From: Streptomyces lasiicapitis
GTDB taxonomy: Bacteria > Actinomycetota > Actinomycetes > Streptomycetales > Streptomycetaceae
Direction of reading: 5' to 3'
DNA length: 64,000 nt
Assembly (NCBI RefSeq): GCF_014646335.1
Contig: NZ_BMNG01000024.1
Coordinates: 38,064 to 102,063, forward strand
The notes under the pieces were generated by a model. It was not told where the DNA came from. It searched no databases and was given only the letters and a program-made list of their open reading frames with translations. Shown piece by piece: positions 7,880-16,284 of the stretch (position 1 is its first letter; each line of letters starts with the position of its first letter). Position numbers and translations under genes: made by a program.

Positions 7880-9676
7880 TTGCGCGAGTTCAGCCTTCCG
7901 GCCCTGTACGAGGTCCCCGCGGACGGCAATCTGACCGACATCGTCCGCAGAAACGCCGCGCAGCATCCGGATGTGGCGGTCATCGGCCGCAAGGTGAACG
8001 GCAGTTGGCAGGACGTCACGGCGACGGCGTTCCTCGCCGAGGTGCGCGCCGCCGCGAAGGGCCTGATCGCGGCGGGCGTCCAGCCGGGCGACCGGGTGGG
8101 TCTGATGTCGCGTACGCGCTACGAGTGGACGCTGTTCGACTTCGCGATCTGGAGCGCGGGCGCGGTGAGCGTGCCCGTGTACGAGACCAGCTCGGCCGAG
8201 CAGATCCAGTGGATCCTGGGCGACTCCGGCGCGGTGGCCTGCGTCGTGGAGTCCGACGCGCACGCCGCGGCCGTCGAGTCGGTGCGCGACCGCCTGCCGG
8301 CCCTCACCCATGTGTGGCAGATCGACAAGGGCGGCGTCGAGGAGCTGAACCTGGCGGGCGCCGAGGTCTCCGACGCGACCGTGGACGAGCGCGGCGGGGT
8401 CGCGGGCGCCGACGACCCGGCGACGATCGTCTACACCTCGGGCACCACGGGCCGCCCCAAGGGCTGTGTCCTCACCCACCGCAGCTTCTTCGCGGAGTGC
8501 GGCAACGTGGTGGAGCGCCTGAAGCCGCTGTTCCGCACCGGCGAGTGCTCGGTCCTGCTCTTCCTGCCCGTCGCGCACGTCTTCGGCCGCCTGGTGGAGG
8601 TGGCCGCCCTGATGGCCCCCATCAAGCTCGGCCACGCGCCCGACATCAAGCACCTGACGGACGAACTGGCCGCGTTCCGGCCGACGTTGATCCTCGGTGT
8701 GCCGCGCGTCTTCGAGAAGGTCTACAACGGGGCGCGCGCCAAGGCGCAGGCCGACGGCAAGGGCAAGATCTTCGACAAGGCCGCGGACACGGCGATCGCG
8801 TACAGCCGCGCCCTCGACTCCCCGGGCGGTCCCTCGATCGGCCTGCGCGTCAAGCACAAGGTCTTCGACAAGCTGGTCTTCAGCAAGCTGCGCGCCGTCC
8901 TCGGCGGGCGCGGCGAGTACGCCATCTCCGGCGGCGCGCCGCTCGGCGAGCGCCTCGGCCACTTCTTCCGCGGCATCGGCTTCACCGTCCTCGAGGGCTA
9001 CGGCCTGACCGAGTCCTGCGCCGCCACCGCCTTCAACCCCTGGGACCGGCAGAAGATCGGCACCGTCGGACAGCCGCTGCCCGGCTCCGTCGTCCGCATC
9101 GCCGACGACGGCGAGGTGCTGCTGCACGGCGAGCACCTGTTCAAGGAGTACTGGAACAACGAGGGCGCCACCGAGGAGGCCCTCGCCGACGGGTGGTTCC
9201 ACACCGGGGACATCGGCACCCTCGACGAGGACGGGTATCTGCGGATCACCGGCCGCAAGAAGGAGATCATCGTGACGGCGGGCGGCAAGAACGTCGCTCC
9301 CGCCGTCATCGAGGACCGCATCCGCGCGCACGCGCTCGTCGCCGAGTGCATGGTCGTCGGGGACGGGCGGCCGTTCGTCGGGGCGCTCGTCACCATCGAC
9401 GAGGAGTTCCTCGTGCGGTGGGCCGCCGAGCACGGGAAGCCGGCCGGGGCCTCCGCCGCCTCCCTGCGGGAGGACGCCGACCTTCTCGCCGCCGTGCAGC
9501 AGGCTGTCGACGACGGGAACGCGGCGGTCTCCAAGGCCGAGTCCGTCCGCAAGTTCCGTGTGCTGCCCGCCCAGTTCACCGAGGAGTCGGGGCACCTTAC
9601 GCCTTCGCTGAAGCTGAAGCGGAACGTGGTCGCCAAGGACTATGCGGACGAGATCGAGGCGCTTTACCGGGGCTGA
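7880..9676 (+). CDS. fadD: long-chain fatty acid-CoA ligase (AMP-forming)
   Basis: 598-residue member of the adenylate-forming family that activates fatty acids to acyl-CoA. The AMP-binding P-loop is seen as YTSGTTGRPKG, the A5 motif as EGYGLTES, the hinge/ATP contact as WFHTGD, and the catalytic-lysine region near the C-terminus as KLKRN. Start chosen as TTG at 7880 because TAGGAG lies 8 nt upstream and the protein begins at the conserved REFSLPALYEVP segment. An upstream in-frame GTG would add about 20 unconserved residues. The corresponding mycobacterial neighbour of pimB is, from memory, fadD15 (Rv2187), so the pairing is old. Confidence 0.93.
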   Translation: MREFSLPALYEVPADGNLTDIVRRNAAQHPDVAVIGRKVNGSWQDVTATAFLAEVRAAAKGLIAAGVQPGDRVGLMSRTRYEWTLFDFAIWSAGAVSVPVYETSSAEQIQWILGDSGAVACVVESDAHAAAVESVRDRLPALTHVWQIDKGGVEELNLAGAEVSDATVDERGGVAGADDPATIVYTSGTTGRPKGCVLTHRSFFAECGNVVERLKPLFRTGECSVLLFLPVAHVFGRLVEVAALMAPIKLGHAPDIKHLTDELAAFRPTLILGVPRVFEKVYNGARAKAQADGKGKIFDKAADTAIAYSRALDSPGGPSIGLRVKHKVFDKLVFSKLRAVLGGRGEYAISGGAPLGERLGHFFRGIGFTVLEGYGLTESCAATAFNPWDRQKIGTVGQPLPGSVVRIADDGEVLLHGEHLFKEYWNNEGATEEALADGWFHTGDIGTLDEDGYLRITGRKKEIIVTAGGKNVAPAVIEDRIRAHALVAECMVVGDGRPFVGALVTIDEEFLVRWAAEHGKPAGASAASLREDADLLAAVQQAVDDGNAAVSKAESVRKFRVLPAQFTEESGHLTPSLKLKRNVVAKDYADEIEALYRG

Positions 9677-9734
9677 GGTCGGTTCCCTGCCGGGGGCTCC
9701 CCGCTGCGTCCAATAGCGCGCTCCGCGCGCGGGC

Positions 9735-9895
9735 ACCCCTTCCCGAAACTGGGGGCCCTGCCCCCAGACCCCCGCTCCTCAAACGCCGGAGGGGCTGTAC
9801 CCAGCCAGATCCAGCCCGTCCGGCGTTTGAGGACGAGGCGCGAAGCGCCGATAGCGGGGTCCAGGGGCGGCAGCCCCTGGTTACGGGAAGGGGCG
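9735..9895. repeat. large nested inverted repeat, Streptomyces REP-like element
   Basis: Inner stem: 22-bp arms 9776-9797 and 9812-9833, one mismatch, with the core TCAAACGCCGG that I recognise as recurrent between Streptomyces genes. Outer flanks also pair imperfectly (CCTTCCCG near 9738 with CGGGAAGG near 9890, AGACCCCCGCT with AGCGGGGTCC). The whole region could fold into one long cruciform or hairpin of about 160 nt between the ends of fadD (+) and pimB (-). It probably serves as a bidirectional terminator. Confidence 0.8.
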
Positions 9896-9918
9896 GGACC
9901 GGGGCGTACCCACGCGGC

Positions 9919-11061
9919 CTACAACAGCTCCCGCAGCCTCTCCGCCAGCAAGTCCCACCGCCACCGCTCCTCCACCCACAACCGCCCCCGCTCCCCCATC
10001 CGCTCCCGCAACTCGGCATCACCGAGCAGAGCGAGAATCCGGTCGGCGGAATCCTCCGCGGAGCCACCCCGCACGACCCACCCGGTCTCCCCGTCGAGGA
10101 CGGCATCCGGGGCGCCGCCGGAGTCCCCGGCGACGACGGGCAACCCGGTGGCGGAAGCCTCCAGGTAGACGATGCCGAGCCCCTCGACGTCGAGCCCGCC
10201 ACGCCGCGTACGGCAAGGCATGGCGAAGACGTCCCCGGCCCCGTAATGGGCGGGCAACTCGGCCCACGGCACGGCCCCGGTGAACACCACGGAGTCAGCG
10301 ACACGCGTCTCCGCGGCGAGCCTGCGCAGCTCCTTCTCGTAGGGCCCGCCCCCCACGACGAGCAGCACCGCGTCAGGCTCCCGAGCCAGAATCCGCGGCA
10401 TGGCGAGGATGAGCGTGTCCTGCCCCTTGCGCGGCACGAGCCGCGAGACGCACACGATCACCGGCCGGTCGGTGAGCCCGAGCCTGGCCCGTACGGCGTC
10501 GCCGCCGGAGCCGGGGTGGAAGGTCTTCTCGTCGACCCCGGGCGGAAGTTGGACCATGCGCCCGGCCGCGGCGGGCGTGAGCGCGGCGGCGATGCGGGAC
10601 CGCGTGTACTCACCGAGATAGGTGATCGTGTCGGTCGACTCGCCGATCCTGCGCAGGAGTTGGCGGGACGCGGGCAACTGGGCCCACCCGGCCTCGTGCC
10701 CGTGCGTGGTCGCCACGAGCCGCCGTGCCCCGGCCCTGCGCAGCGCGGGCGCCATGAGGCCGAGCGGCGCGGCCGCCCCGAACCACACGGACGTACAGCC
10801 GTGTTCGCGAAGGAGTGAGACGGCGCGGCGGGTGACGCGGGGCGTGGGGAGCAGCATCGTGGTGGGGTCGCGGACGACCGGATAAGGCTGCTCGGCGTCG
10901 AAGGCGGCGGTGGCCTCGGCGCCTTCGGCGCCGCGCTTCCAGGTCGAGGCGTAGACGACGATCTCGGACGGGTCCAGGCGCAGCGCCATGTTGTGCAGGA
11001 ACGCCTGGATGCCTCCGGGCCTGGGCGGAAAGTCGTTCGTGACGACCAGGGTCTTGTGCAT
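9919..11061 (-). CDS. pimB: GDP-mannose-dependent phosphatidylinositol mannosyltransferase, PimB type (GT4)
   Basis: 380-residue GT-B glycosyltransferase. It follows closely the M. tuberculosis PimB protein (Rv2188c) as I remember it: TNDFPPRPGGIQ at the N-terminus, VWFGAAAPL, THGHE, CVSRLVPRKGQDTL, VFAMPCRTR, and the donor-site E-X7-E (EGLGIVYLE). It would add the second mannose to phosphatidylinositol mannoside on the cytoplasmic face of the membrane. The ATG at 11061 has no ribosome site but a TACTGT box 8 nt upstream, so the mRNA may be leaderless. It diverges from a GT87-type membrane glycosyltransferase, which fits lipoglycan synthesis. Confidence 0.88.
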   Translation of the reverse strand: MHKTLVVTNDFPPRPGGIQAFLHNMALRLDPSEIVVYASTWKRGAEGAEATAAFDAEQPYPVVRDPTTMLLPTPRVTRRAVSLLREHGCTSVWFGAAAPLGLMAPALRRAGARRLVATTHGHEAGWAQLPASRQLLRRIGESTDTITYLGEYTRSRIAAALTPAAAGRMVQLPPGVDEKTFHPGSGGDAVRARLGLTDRPVIVCVSRLVPRKGQDTLILAMPRILAREPDAVLLVVGGGPYEKELRRLAAETRVADSVVFTGAVPWAELPAHYGAGDVFAMPCRTRRGGLDVEGLGIVYLEASATGLPVVAGDSGGAPDAVLDGETGWVVRGGSAEDSADRILALLGDAELRERMGERGRLWVEERWRWDLLAERLRELL

Positions 11062-11069
11062 CGCCGCAG

Positions 11070-11075
11070 ACAGTA
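11070..11075 (-). promoter_or_regulatory. -10 box TACTGT of a leaderless promoter
   Basis: TACTGT on the minus strand lies 8 nt before the pimB ATG at 11061, with no Shine-Dalgarno. It is in the 104-bp divergent gap shared with the GT87 gene. Confidence 0.5.
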
Positions 11076-11165
11076 CCGGCCCCGCCTCGTCCCCTCACGC
11101 AGCCCCTCCCGGCATCATGACTTTCCGAACTCCACTCAAATACGTACATAACAGGCGAGGTGCAC

Positions 11166-12485
11166 ATGACGGACACGGCCGCGGAGGCAGAAGCGGGCAC
11201 CGGCACGCGCACGCCACCCGCCAGGACCTCCACCCCGCCCGAGCTCCGCCTCCTCGCCCTCTGGGCCCCCACCCGCGCCCTGCTCCTCCTCTGCGTCTTC
11301 CACGTCGTCGTCATCCCCGGCCCGGACGTCACCAACGACGTCTCGGACATCTACCAGGGCTGGTACGAGGTCCTGCGCACCGGCACGTTCCCGCTCGACG
11401 ACGTCACCTGGCAGTACCCGCCCGCCGCCGCGCTCGCCGTCCTCGGCCCGGCCGCGCTGCCGTTCCTGAGCTACCCCGCCGCGTTCTTCCTGCTGTCGTT
11501 CCTGGCCGACGCGGTGGTGACGGGGCTGCTGCTGTACGCGGGCGGGCGGCCGGGCCGGACCGTGCGGGGGGCCTGGGTGTGGACGGCGGGGGTGGCGCTG
11601 CTCGGGCCGACCGCGTACGCCCGCTACGACCTGATGGTGACGGCGCTCGCCGTCGCCGCGCTGCTGGCCGGGGCGGGGCGCGCGCGTGCGATGGGGGTGC
11701 TCGCGGGGTTCGGCGCGGTGGTGAAGGTGTGGCCGGTGCTGCTGCTCGTGGGCACGCCGCGGGCGCGGGCGACGCGGCGTTCGTGGGGCGCGGCGGCGGT
11801 GACGGCGGGCGCCGTGACACTGCTGTTCGTGGCGGCGATGCCGGGGGCGCTCGCGTTCCTCACCTTCCAGCGGGACCGGGGCACGGAGGTCGAGTCGCTG
11901 GGCGCGCTCGTCTTCCATGCGGCACGCCATCTCGGCTGGTCGGGGACGGTGCGGCTCAACTACGGCTCGGTGGAGTTCCTCGGGCCGTACGTCCCGCTGG
12001 TGAGCGCGGTGGCGCAGGCGCTTTCGGTGGCCGCCTTCGGGTGGCTCGTGCTGTGGCGGGTGCGGGCCCGCGCCTGGGCGGCGACGACGCCCGCGGACGC
12101 GGCGTTCGCGGCGGTGCTCCTGTTCACCACGACGAGCCGGGTGATCAGCCCGCAGTACATGGTGTGGCTGGTCGGGGTGGCCGCGGTGTGCGTTGCCTAT
12201 CGCGGCAGCCTGATGGTGTGGCCGGCCTGGCTCGTCCTCGCGGCCACATTCGTCACGTTCCTCGAGTTCCCGGTGTGGTTCGCGCAGGTGGTGGCGAGTG
12301 ACCCGCTGGGGGTGGCGCTCCTCGTCGTACGCAACGGCCTGCTCGTCGCCGCCACCGTGCTCGCGTGCCGTGTGCTGTGGCGGCAGACGGTCACCGAGAC
12401 CGTGGCGAAGGCCGCGACGGGCCCGGACTCGCCCGCGCCGCTCACATCAGCTCGTCCCGCAGATACTGCCGCCACCGCGCCGTGA
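11166..12485 (+). CDS. GT87/DUF2029-type polytopic membrane glycosyltransferase
   Basis: 439-residue integral membrane protein with about ten hydrophobic segments. After the first segment there is an acidic loop (PGPDVTNDVSDIYQGW), typical of polyprenyl-phosphate-mannose-dependent (GT-C/GT87) mannosyltransferases where an Asp is catalytic. QYPPAAA is the other family-like motif. It would use lipid-linked mannose outside the membrane. The ATG at 11166 is preferred over GTG at 11160, which abuts the AGGCGAGG ribosome site. Divergence from pimB and remembered synteny with the mycobacterial Rv2181 mannosyltransferase support a role in phosphatidylinositol mannoside or lipomannan elongation (inference). 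Its 3' end overlaps the next gene by 44 bp. Confidence 0.82.
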   Translation: MTDTAAEAEAGTGTRTPPARTSTPPELRLLALWAPTRALLLLCVFHVVVIPGPDVTNDVSDIYQGWYEVLRTGTFPLDDVTWQYPPAAALAVLGPAALPFLSYPAAFFLLSFLADAVVTGLLLYAGGRPGRTVRGAWVWTAGVALLGPTAYARYDLMVTALAVAALLAGAGRARAMGVLAGFGAVVKVWPVLLLVGTPRARATRRSWGAAAVTAGAVTLLFVAAMPGALAFLTFQRDRGTEVESLGALVFHAARHLGWSGTVRLNYGSVEFLGPYVPLVSAVAQALSVAAFGWLVLWRVRARAWAATTPADAAFAAVLLFTTTSRVISPQYMVWLVGVAAVCVAYRGSLMVWPAWLVLAATFVTFLEFPVWFAQVVASDPLGVALLVVRNGLLVAATVLACRVLWRQTVTETVAKAATGPDSPAPLTSARPADTAATAP

Positions 12486-13659
12486 ACTCCTCCTCCGTCG
12501 TGCCGAGTACGTCCCGCAGCGCGCCCTCGACCGCGCCCGCCCGGCGCCCGTGCCGCCCCACGGACTCGTAGAACTCCCTGAGCTTCCCCTCGCCCCGGTC
12601 CTCCGCGATCATCCGGCAGGCCAGCCACGCGCCCTCGTACGCCCGCGCCAGGCCCCCGGCGTCGCCGCTGAAGCCGAAGTCGTCGTCCTCGGGCAGCGTC
12701 GCGGGCAGGCGGCCCTCCAGGACCGCGCGGCGCAGCTCCGGGGCGGCCTGCTCGGGGGCACGGTCCGTGCCGCGGTAGCCGACCCAGTCCGCGAAGCCCT
12801 CGGAGAGCCACAGCGGGGTCGCCCGTGAGGTGACGGCGCGGGTGGCGACGTGGGTCGTCTCGTGGGTGAGGACGACCTGCTTGCCCAGCTCGCCGAGGAC
12901 GCCGTACGCCTCGGGGTTGATGACGATGCGGTCCGCGGGCGCCTTGCCGGAGCCGCCCGCCTCGCCCGTGGTCACCGCGGCGATGCCCTGGTAGCCGGAC
13001 GCGGGCGCGCCGAGCAGATCCGCCATGCCGTCCAGGGACTTCGGGACCAGGACGACGACCTTGCCCGGCCACGGGGCGCGCCAGGCGTCCCGCACGGCGG
13101 GCACCGCGCGGTCGGCGAGTTCGGCGTACCGGCGCAGGTCCGCGCGTTCACGGCCGACGCCGAGCACCAGGCTGTGGGTGCCGCGCACGGCGTCGACGCG
13201 GCCCTGGTCCCAGAGCTGTTCGGCGGCCTTCTCCGCGGGGCCCTCGGCGGTGACGTACCAGCGCCCGTCGCGCCGTTGCAGCGACAGCGACCGCTCGGCG
13301 GTCAGGGGCGCGCGGTCGTAGCCCGCGACGCGGTAGTCGAGGTCGGCGGTCGCGGTGGCCCGCGTGCCGTCGCGGTCGAAGTCCTTGAGGCGGTACGTCC
13401 AGGACTTCAGGGGGACGTCGCGCAGGTTGTCGTAGCCCGCGCGGGGTCCGCCGGTCGCCCGGTACGCCCGCGCGTCGCGCTCCAGGACGGCCTCCGCGCG
13501 CCGTTCGAGCAGCCGTCGTACGTCGCCGGGCGCGGCGTCCGCCCGGTCCCCGTCGACGCAGCCGGCGAGCGCCACGGGCGCGAGCACCGCGAGGCACACC
13601 GCCGCGCCCACCGCCGCCACCCGTCCGTCACGCCCGCGCCCCTGCCCTCGACCAGCCAC
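12442..13659 (-). CDS. zinc-peptidase-like lipoprotein (HExxH)
   Basis: 405 residues. N-terminal Arg-rich stretch, hydrophobic helix and lipobox VALAGC giving a lipidated Cys34, so the protein should sit on the outer face of the membrane. Near residue 265 is HETTH followed about 20 residues later by WLSEGFADW, the gluzincin arrangement of two His and a Glu zinc ligand, as in MA-clan peptidases. The region before it (residues 40-140) looks like a separate beta-rich domain. GTG start at 13659: a TACGAT box lies 7 nt upstream and no ribosome site is present. The 3' end overlaps the convergent glycosyltransferase gene by 44 bp. Confidence 0.8.
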   Translation of the reverse strand: MAGRGQGRGRDGRVAAVGAAVCLAVLAPVALAGCVDGDRADAAPGDVRRLLERRAEAVLERDARAYRATGGPRAGYDNLRDVPLKSWTYRLKDFDRDGTRATATADLDYRVAGYDRAPLTAERSLSLQRRDGRWYVTAEGPAEKAAEQLWDQGRVDAVRGTHSLVLGVGRERADLRRYAELADRAVPAVRDAWRAPWPGKVVVLVPKSLDGMADLLGAPASGYQGIAAVTTGEAGGSGKAPADRIVINPEAYGVLGELGKQVVLTHETTHVATRAVTSRATPLWLSEGFADWVGYRGTDRAPEQAAPELRRAVLEGRLPATLPEDDDFGFSGDAGGLARAYEGAWLACRMIAEDRGEGKLREFYESVGRHGRRAGAVEGALRDVLGTTEEEFTARWRQYLRDELM

Positions 13660-13666
13660 ATCGACG

Positions 13667-13672
13667 ATCGTA
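13667..13672 (-). promoter_or_regulatory. -10 box TACGAT of a leaderless promoter
   Basis: TACGAT on the minus strand ends 7 nt before the GTG at 13659. No Shine-Dalgarno. The gap to the NlpC/P60 gene is only 39 bp. Confidence 0.5.
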
Positions 13673-13698
13673 CGGGGGCAGGACGGCGCGGGCGTCCG

Positions 13699-14736
13699 TC
13701 AGACCCGCGTCACCGACGACACCGGCATCATCCCCACCGGGTCGTAGCGCACGGCGGCGCCGGGGTAGGGCGCGTGCACCACCTGGCCGTTGCCGACGTA
13801 CATCCCGATGTGGCTGGCGTCGTCGCGGTAGGCGACGAGGTCGCCGGGCTGGGCCTGGGAGAGCGGCACCTGCCGGCCCGCGCCCGCCTGCGCCTGGGAG
13901 GTGCGCGGCAGACCGACGCCCGCGCGGGAGTACGACCACTGGGTCAGGCCCGAACAGTCGAACCCGGAGGGCCCGTTGGCGCCCCACACGTACGGCTTGC
14001 CGACCGCCGAGCGGGCCGCGGCGATCGCGGCCGCCGCGCGGGACGACGCCGGGGCGCCCGCGCCCGCGAGGTCGGGCAGCTCGCCCCGGCCGGAGCGCGA
14101 GGACCTGCCGTCCGCGTCGCGCTCCTCCTCCGGCAGCGAGTTGAGCAGTTGCCGGGCCTTGGCGAGCTTGCTCTCGACGGTGCGCTTGTGCCGGGCGACG
14201 GTCTTGCGGCTCTTCTCCAGCTCGGTGAGCTTGCGGGTGGCCTCCGCGCGTTCCTGGGCGAGGGCGCGCTGGGCCTGCTGCAGCTTGGTGAGTTCGCCGC
14301 TCTGCCGGGCGCTGAGGCGGCTCAGGGCCGAGGCCTTGTCGAGGTAGCCGTCCGGGTCGGAGGACAGCATCAGGGCGAGCGCGGGGTCGATGCCGCCCGC
14401 GCGGTACTGGGCTCCGGCCAGCGAACCGAGGGCGCCGCGCATGGTGTTGATGCGCTCCTGGCCGCGGGCGACCCTGTCCTTGGCCCGGTCGACCTGGCCG
14501 CGCAGGGTGTCCGCGCGTTCATCCGCCTTGTTGTACGCCTCCGTTGCCTGCTCGGCCTGCTCGTACAGGCGGTCCACCTTGGCCTTGGTGTCGGCCCGCG
14601 GTTCCTGCGGGGCGGCGCCCGCGGGCGCCGCGGCCAGGGCGGCCGCGGTGGCCGCGGCGGACAGGACGGTGATGGTGGCGGTGCGTACGCACCGGTCGGG
14701 ACCGGTGGGTGCTGCGGGACGGCGATGGGATCCCAC
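13699..14736 (-). CDS. secreted NlpC/P60 peptidoglycan endopeptidase (first of a tandem pair)
   Basis: 345 residues. Signal peptide with an Ala-rich hydrophobic core ending near APAGAAP, a long coiled-coil region (about 50-190, heptad-like Leu/Ala with many Lys/Glu) and a C-terminal NlpC/P60 domain. Catalytic Cys is in FDCSGL, and the two His are in SHIGMYVGNG and VVHAPYPG. It should cleave D-Glu-diaminopimelate bonds in peptide stems outside the cell. I start at GTG 14736, which follows AGGGAG by about 9 nt and gives a normal signal peptide. An upstream ATG at 14865 would add an implausible 43-residue leader. Paralogous to the next gene upstream. Confidence 0.92.
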   Translation of the reverse strand: MGSHRRPAAPTGPDRCVRTATITVLSAAATAAALAAAPAGAAPQEPRADTKAKVDRLYEQAEQATEAYNKADERADTLRGQVDRAKDRVARGQERINTMRGALGSLAGAQYRAGGIDPALALMLSSDPDGYLDKASALSRLSARQSGELTKLQQAQRALAQERAEATRKLTELEKSRKTVARHKRTVESKLAKARQLLNSLPEEERDADGRSSRSGRGELPDLAGAGAPASSRAAAAIAAARSAVGKPYVWGANGPSGFDCSGLTQWSYSRAGVGLPRTSQAQAGAGRQVPLSQAQPGDLVAYRDDASHIGMYVGNGQVVHAPYPGAAVRYDPVGMMPVSSVTRV

Positions 14737-14997
14737 GGGAAGCCGCTCTCCCTTCCGCTGGAACGTGACCCCCGCGCGAGGCGGAGGACTGCCGGTCCCC
14801 CGCGAACGGGCGGGGGCCGCTCCCCGGATGTCGGGGAACGCGCGCGACAGTAGCGGCGTGATCACGTCGCGGCCAAAGACCCTCGGCGCCTACGCACGGT
14901 GACGCCCCGCCTCTGACGCAGGTCATCGGCGGGGCGCGGGGTCAGCGGAAGTTACTGGAATTCGCCCGATCGGACGGTGCGGCGGACGCCACTCGGG

Positions 14998-16059
14998 TCA
15001 GATGCGGACGCCGAACTGGAACGGCATGTTGTTGATCGACTCGTAGCGGACGACGGTGCCGCTGCGCGGGGCGTGCAGGACCTGGCCGTTGCCCGCGTAG
15101 AAGCCGACGTGGTGCAGGTCGCCGTAGAAGATGACGAGGTCGCCGACGCGCAGGTCGCTCTGCGAGGAGATCCGCGTGCCCGCGTTGGCCTGGGCCTGCG
15201 AGGTGCGCGGGATGGTCATGCCGGCCTGGGCGTAGGCCCAGGAGGTGAGGCCGGAGCAGTCGAAGGAGCTCGGGCCCGTGGCGCCGTAGACGTACGGCGA
15301 GCCGATCTTGCTCTGCGCGGCGGCGTACGCGGACGTGGAGCGGCCCGAACCCTTGGGGGCGGTGCCCGTCGAGGTGTCGGGCTTGTCCGACTTGTCGAGG
15401 GCCTGGCGCTCGGAGGCGCGCGAGGCGCGGTCCTCCTTGGCCTTCAGGGCGGCGCGCTCCTTGGCGGAGAGGGAGTTCAGGAGGCGCTGCGCCTCACCGA
15501 GCTTGCCCTGCACCTCGCGCTTCTTCTTGCCGAGCTCCGTGCGCGTGGTGGCCAGGTCGTCGAGCTTGTCCGCGGCCTCCTTGCGCTGCTGGGCGAGCGT
15601 GCGCTGCTTGGCCTGGATCTTCTTCAGGGACTCGGCCTGCTTAGTGCTCAACTGGTCGAGCGCGGAGGCCTTGTCGAGGTAGTTGTCCGGGTCGGAGGAG
15701 AGGAAGAGCTGCAGCGAGGGGTCGATGCCGCCGGAGCGGTACTGCGCGCTGGCGAGCGAACCGACGCCGCTGCGCAGCTCGTTGAGGTCGTCCTGGCCGC
15801 GGGCGACCTTGTCCTGCAGGGTGTCGACCTGCTTCTCCAGCTTCTGCTGCTTCTCCTTGGCGCCGTTGTACTTCTCGGTCGCCTTCTCGGCCTCTTCGTA
15901 GAGCTTGTCGACCTTGGACTTGACCTCGTCCTTGCTCGGCTTCTCGCTCGGCGCGGCGTTCGCGGCCTGTGAGGTGAGCGCGACGGCCGCGGCGGCGGTC
16001 GCGGTCAGCACGGTCACACGGGCACGGCCCGGCTGCTTGGGTCGACGGTGTGACGCCAC
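14998..16059 (-). CDS. secreted NlpC/P60 peptidoglycan endopeptidase (second of a tandem pair)
   Basis: 353 residues with the same layout as its neighbour: signal peptide (core VTVLTATAAAAVAL, cleavage near ANAAP), a Lys/Glu-rich coiled coil to about residue 215, a Ser/Thr/Pro linker, and NlpC/P60 with FDCSGL, HHVGFYAGNG and VLHAPRSG. GTG start at 16059 has AAGGAG upstream. The coiled coil is more charged than in the paralogue and may bind a partner or autoinhibit the enzyme, as in mycobacterial RipA/RipC-type proteins (inference). The 261-bp gap between the two genes suggests separate promoters. Confidence 0.93.
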   Translation of the reverse strand: MASHRRPKQPGRARVTVLTATAAAAVALTSQAANAAPSEKPSKDEVKSKVDKLYEEAEKATEKYNGAKEKQQKLEKQVDTLQDKVARGQDDLNELRSGVGSLASAQYRSGGIDPSLQLFLSSDPDNYLDKASALDQLSTKQAESLKKIQAKQRTLAQQRKEAADKLDDLATTRTELGKKKREVQGKLGEAQRLLNSLSAKERAALKAKEDRASRASERQALDKSDKPDTSTGTAPKGSGRSTSAYAAAQSKIGSPYVYGATGPSSFDCSGLTSWAYAQAGMTIPRTSQAQANAGTRISSQSDLRVGDLVIFYGDLHHVGFYAGNGQVLHAPRSGTVVRYESINNMPFQFGVRI

Positions 16060-16284
16060 GAAGGCGGCTCCTTCGATGAGTGATCAACAGAGCGGAGGTC
16101 TGGGCGTGACCCTAGTGACCTGCCGATGATCAGATCAAATCCTGACCATGAAAAAGTCGGCCGCCAAGCGTTTTCTTTACGAAGAATCGACGCGCGGTAG
16201 CGGTCAATTGACGCTCCGTCCCGCGCACGCATGACCTAATTCGGGCATACGGTACGGGAGTTACGGATGGGGTCGGAGCGGCGC

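Noticed and set aside
14737..16284. c-di-AMP (ydaO) riboswitch before the NlpC/P60 genes
   Set aside because: I looked for the GGGGAACCC-type core and the GGTGAATC end and did not find them in either leader.
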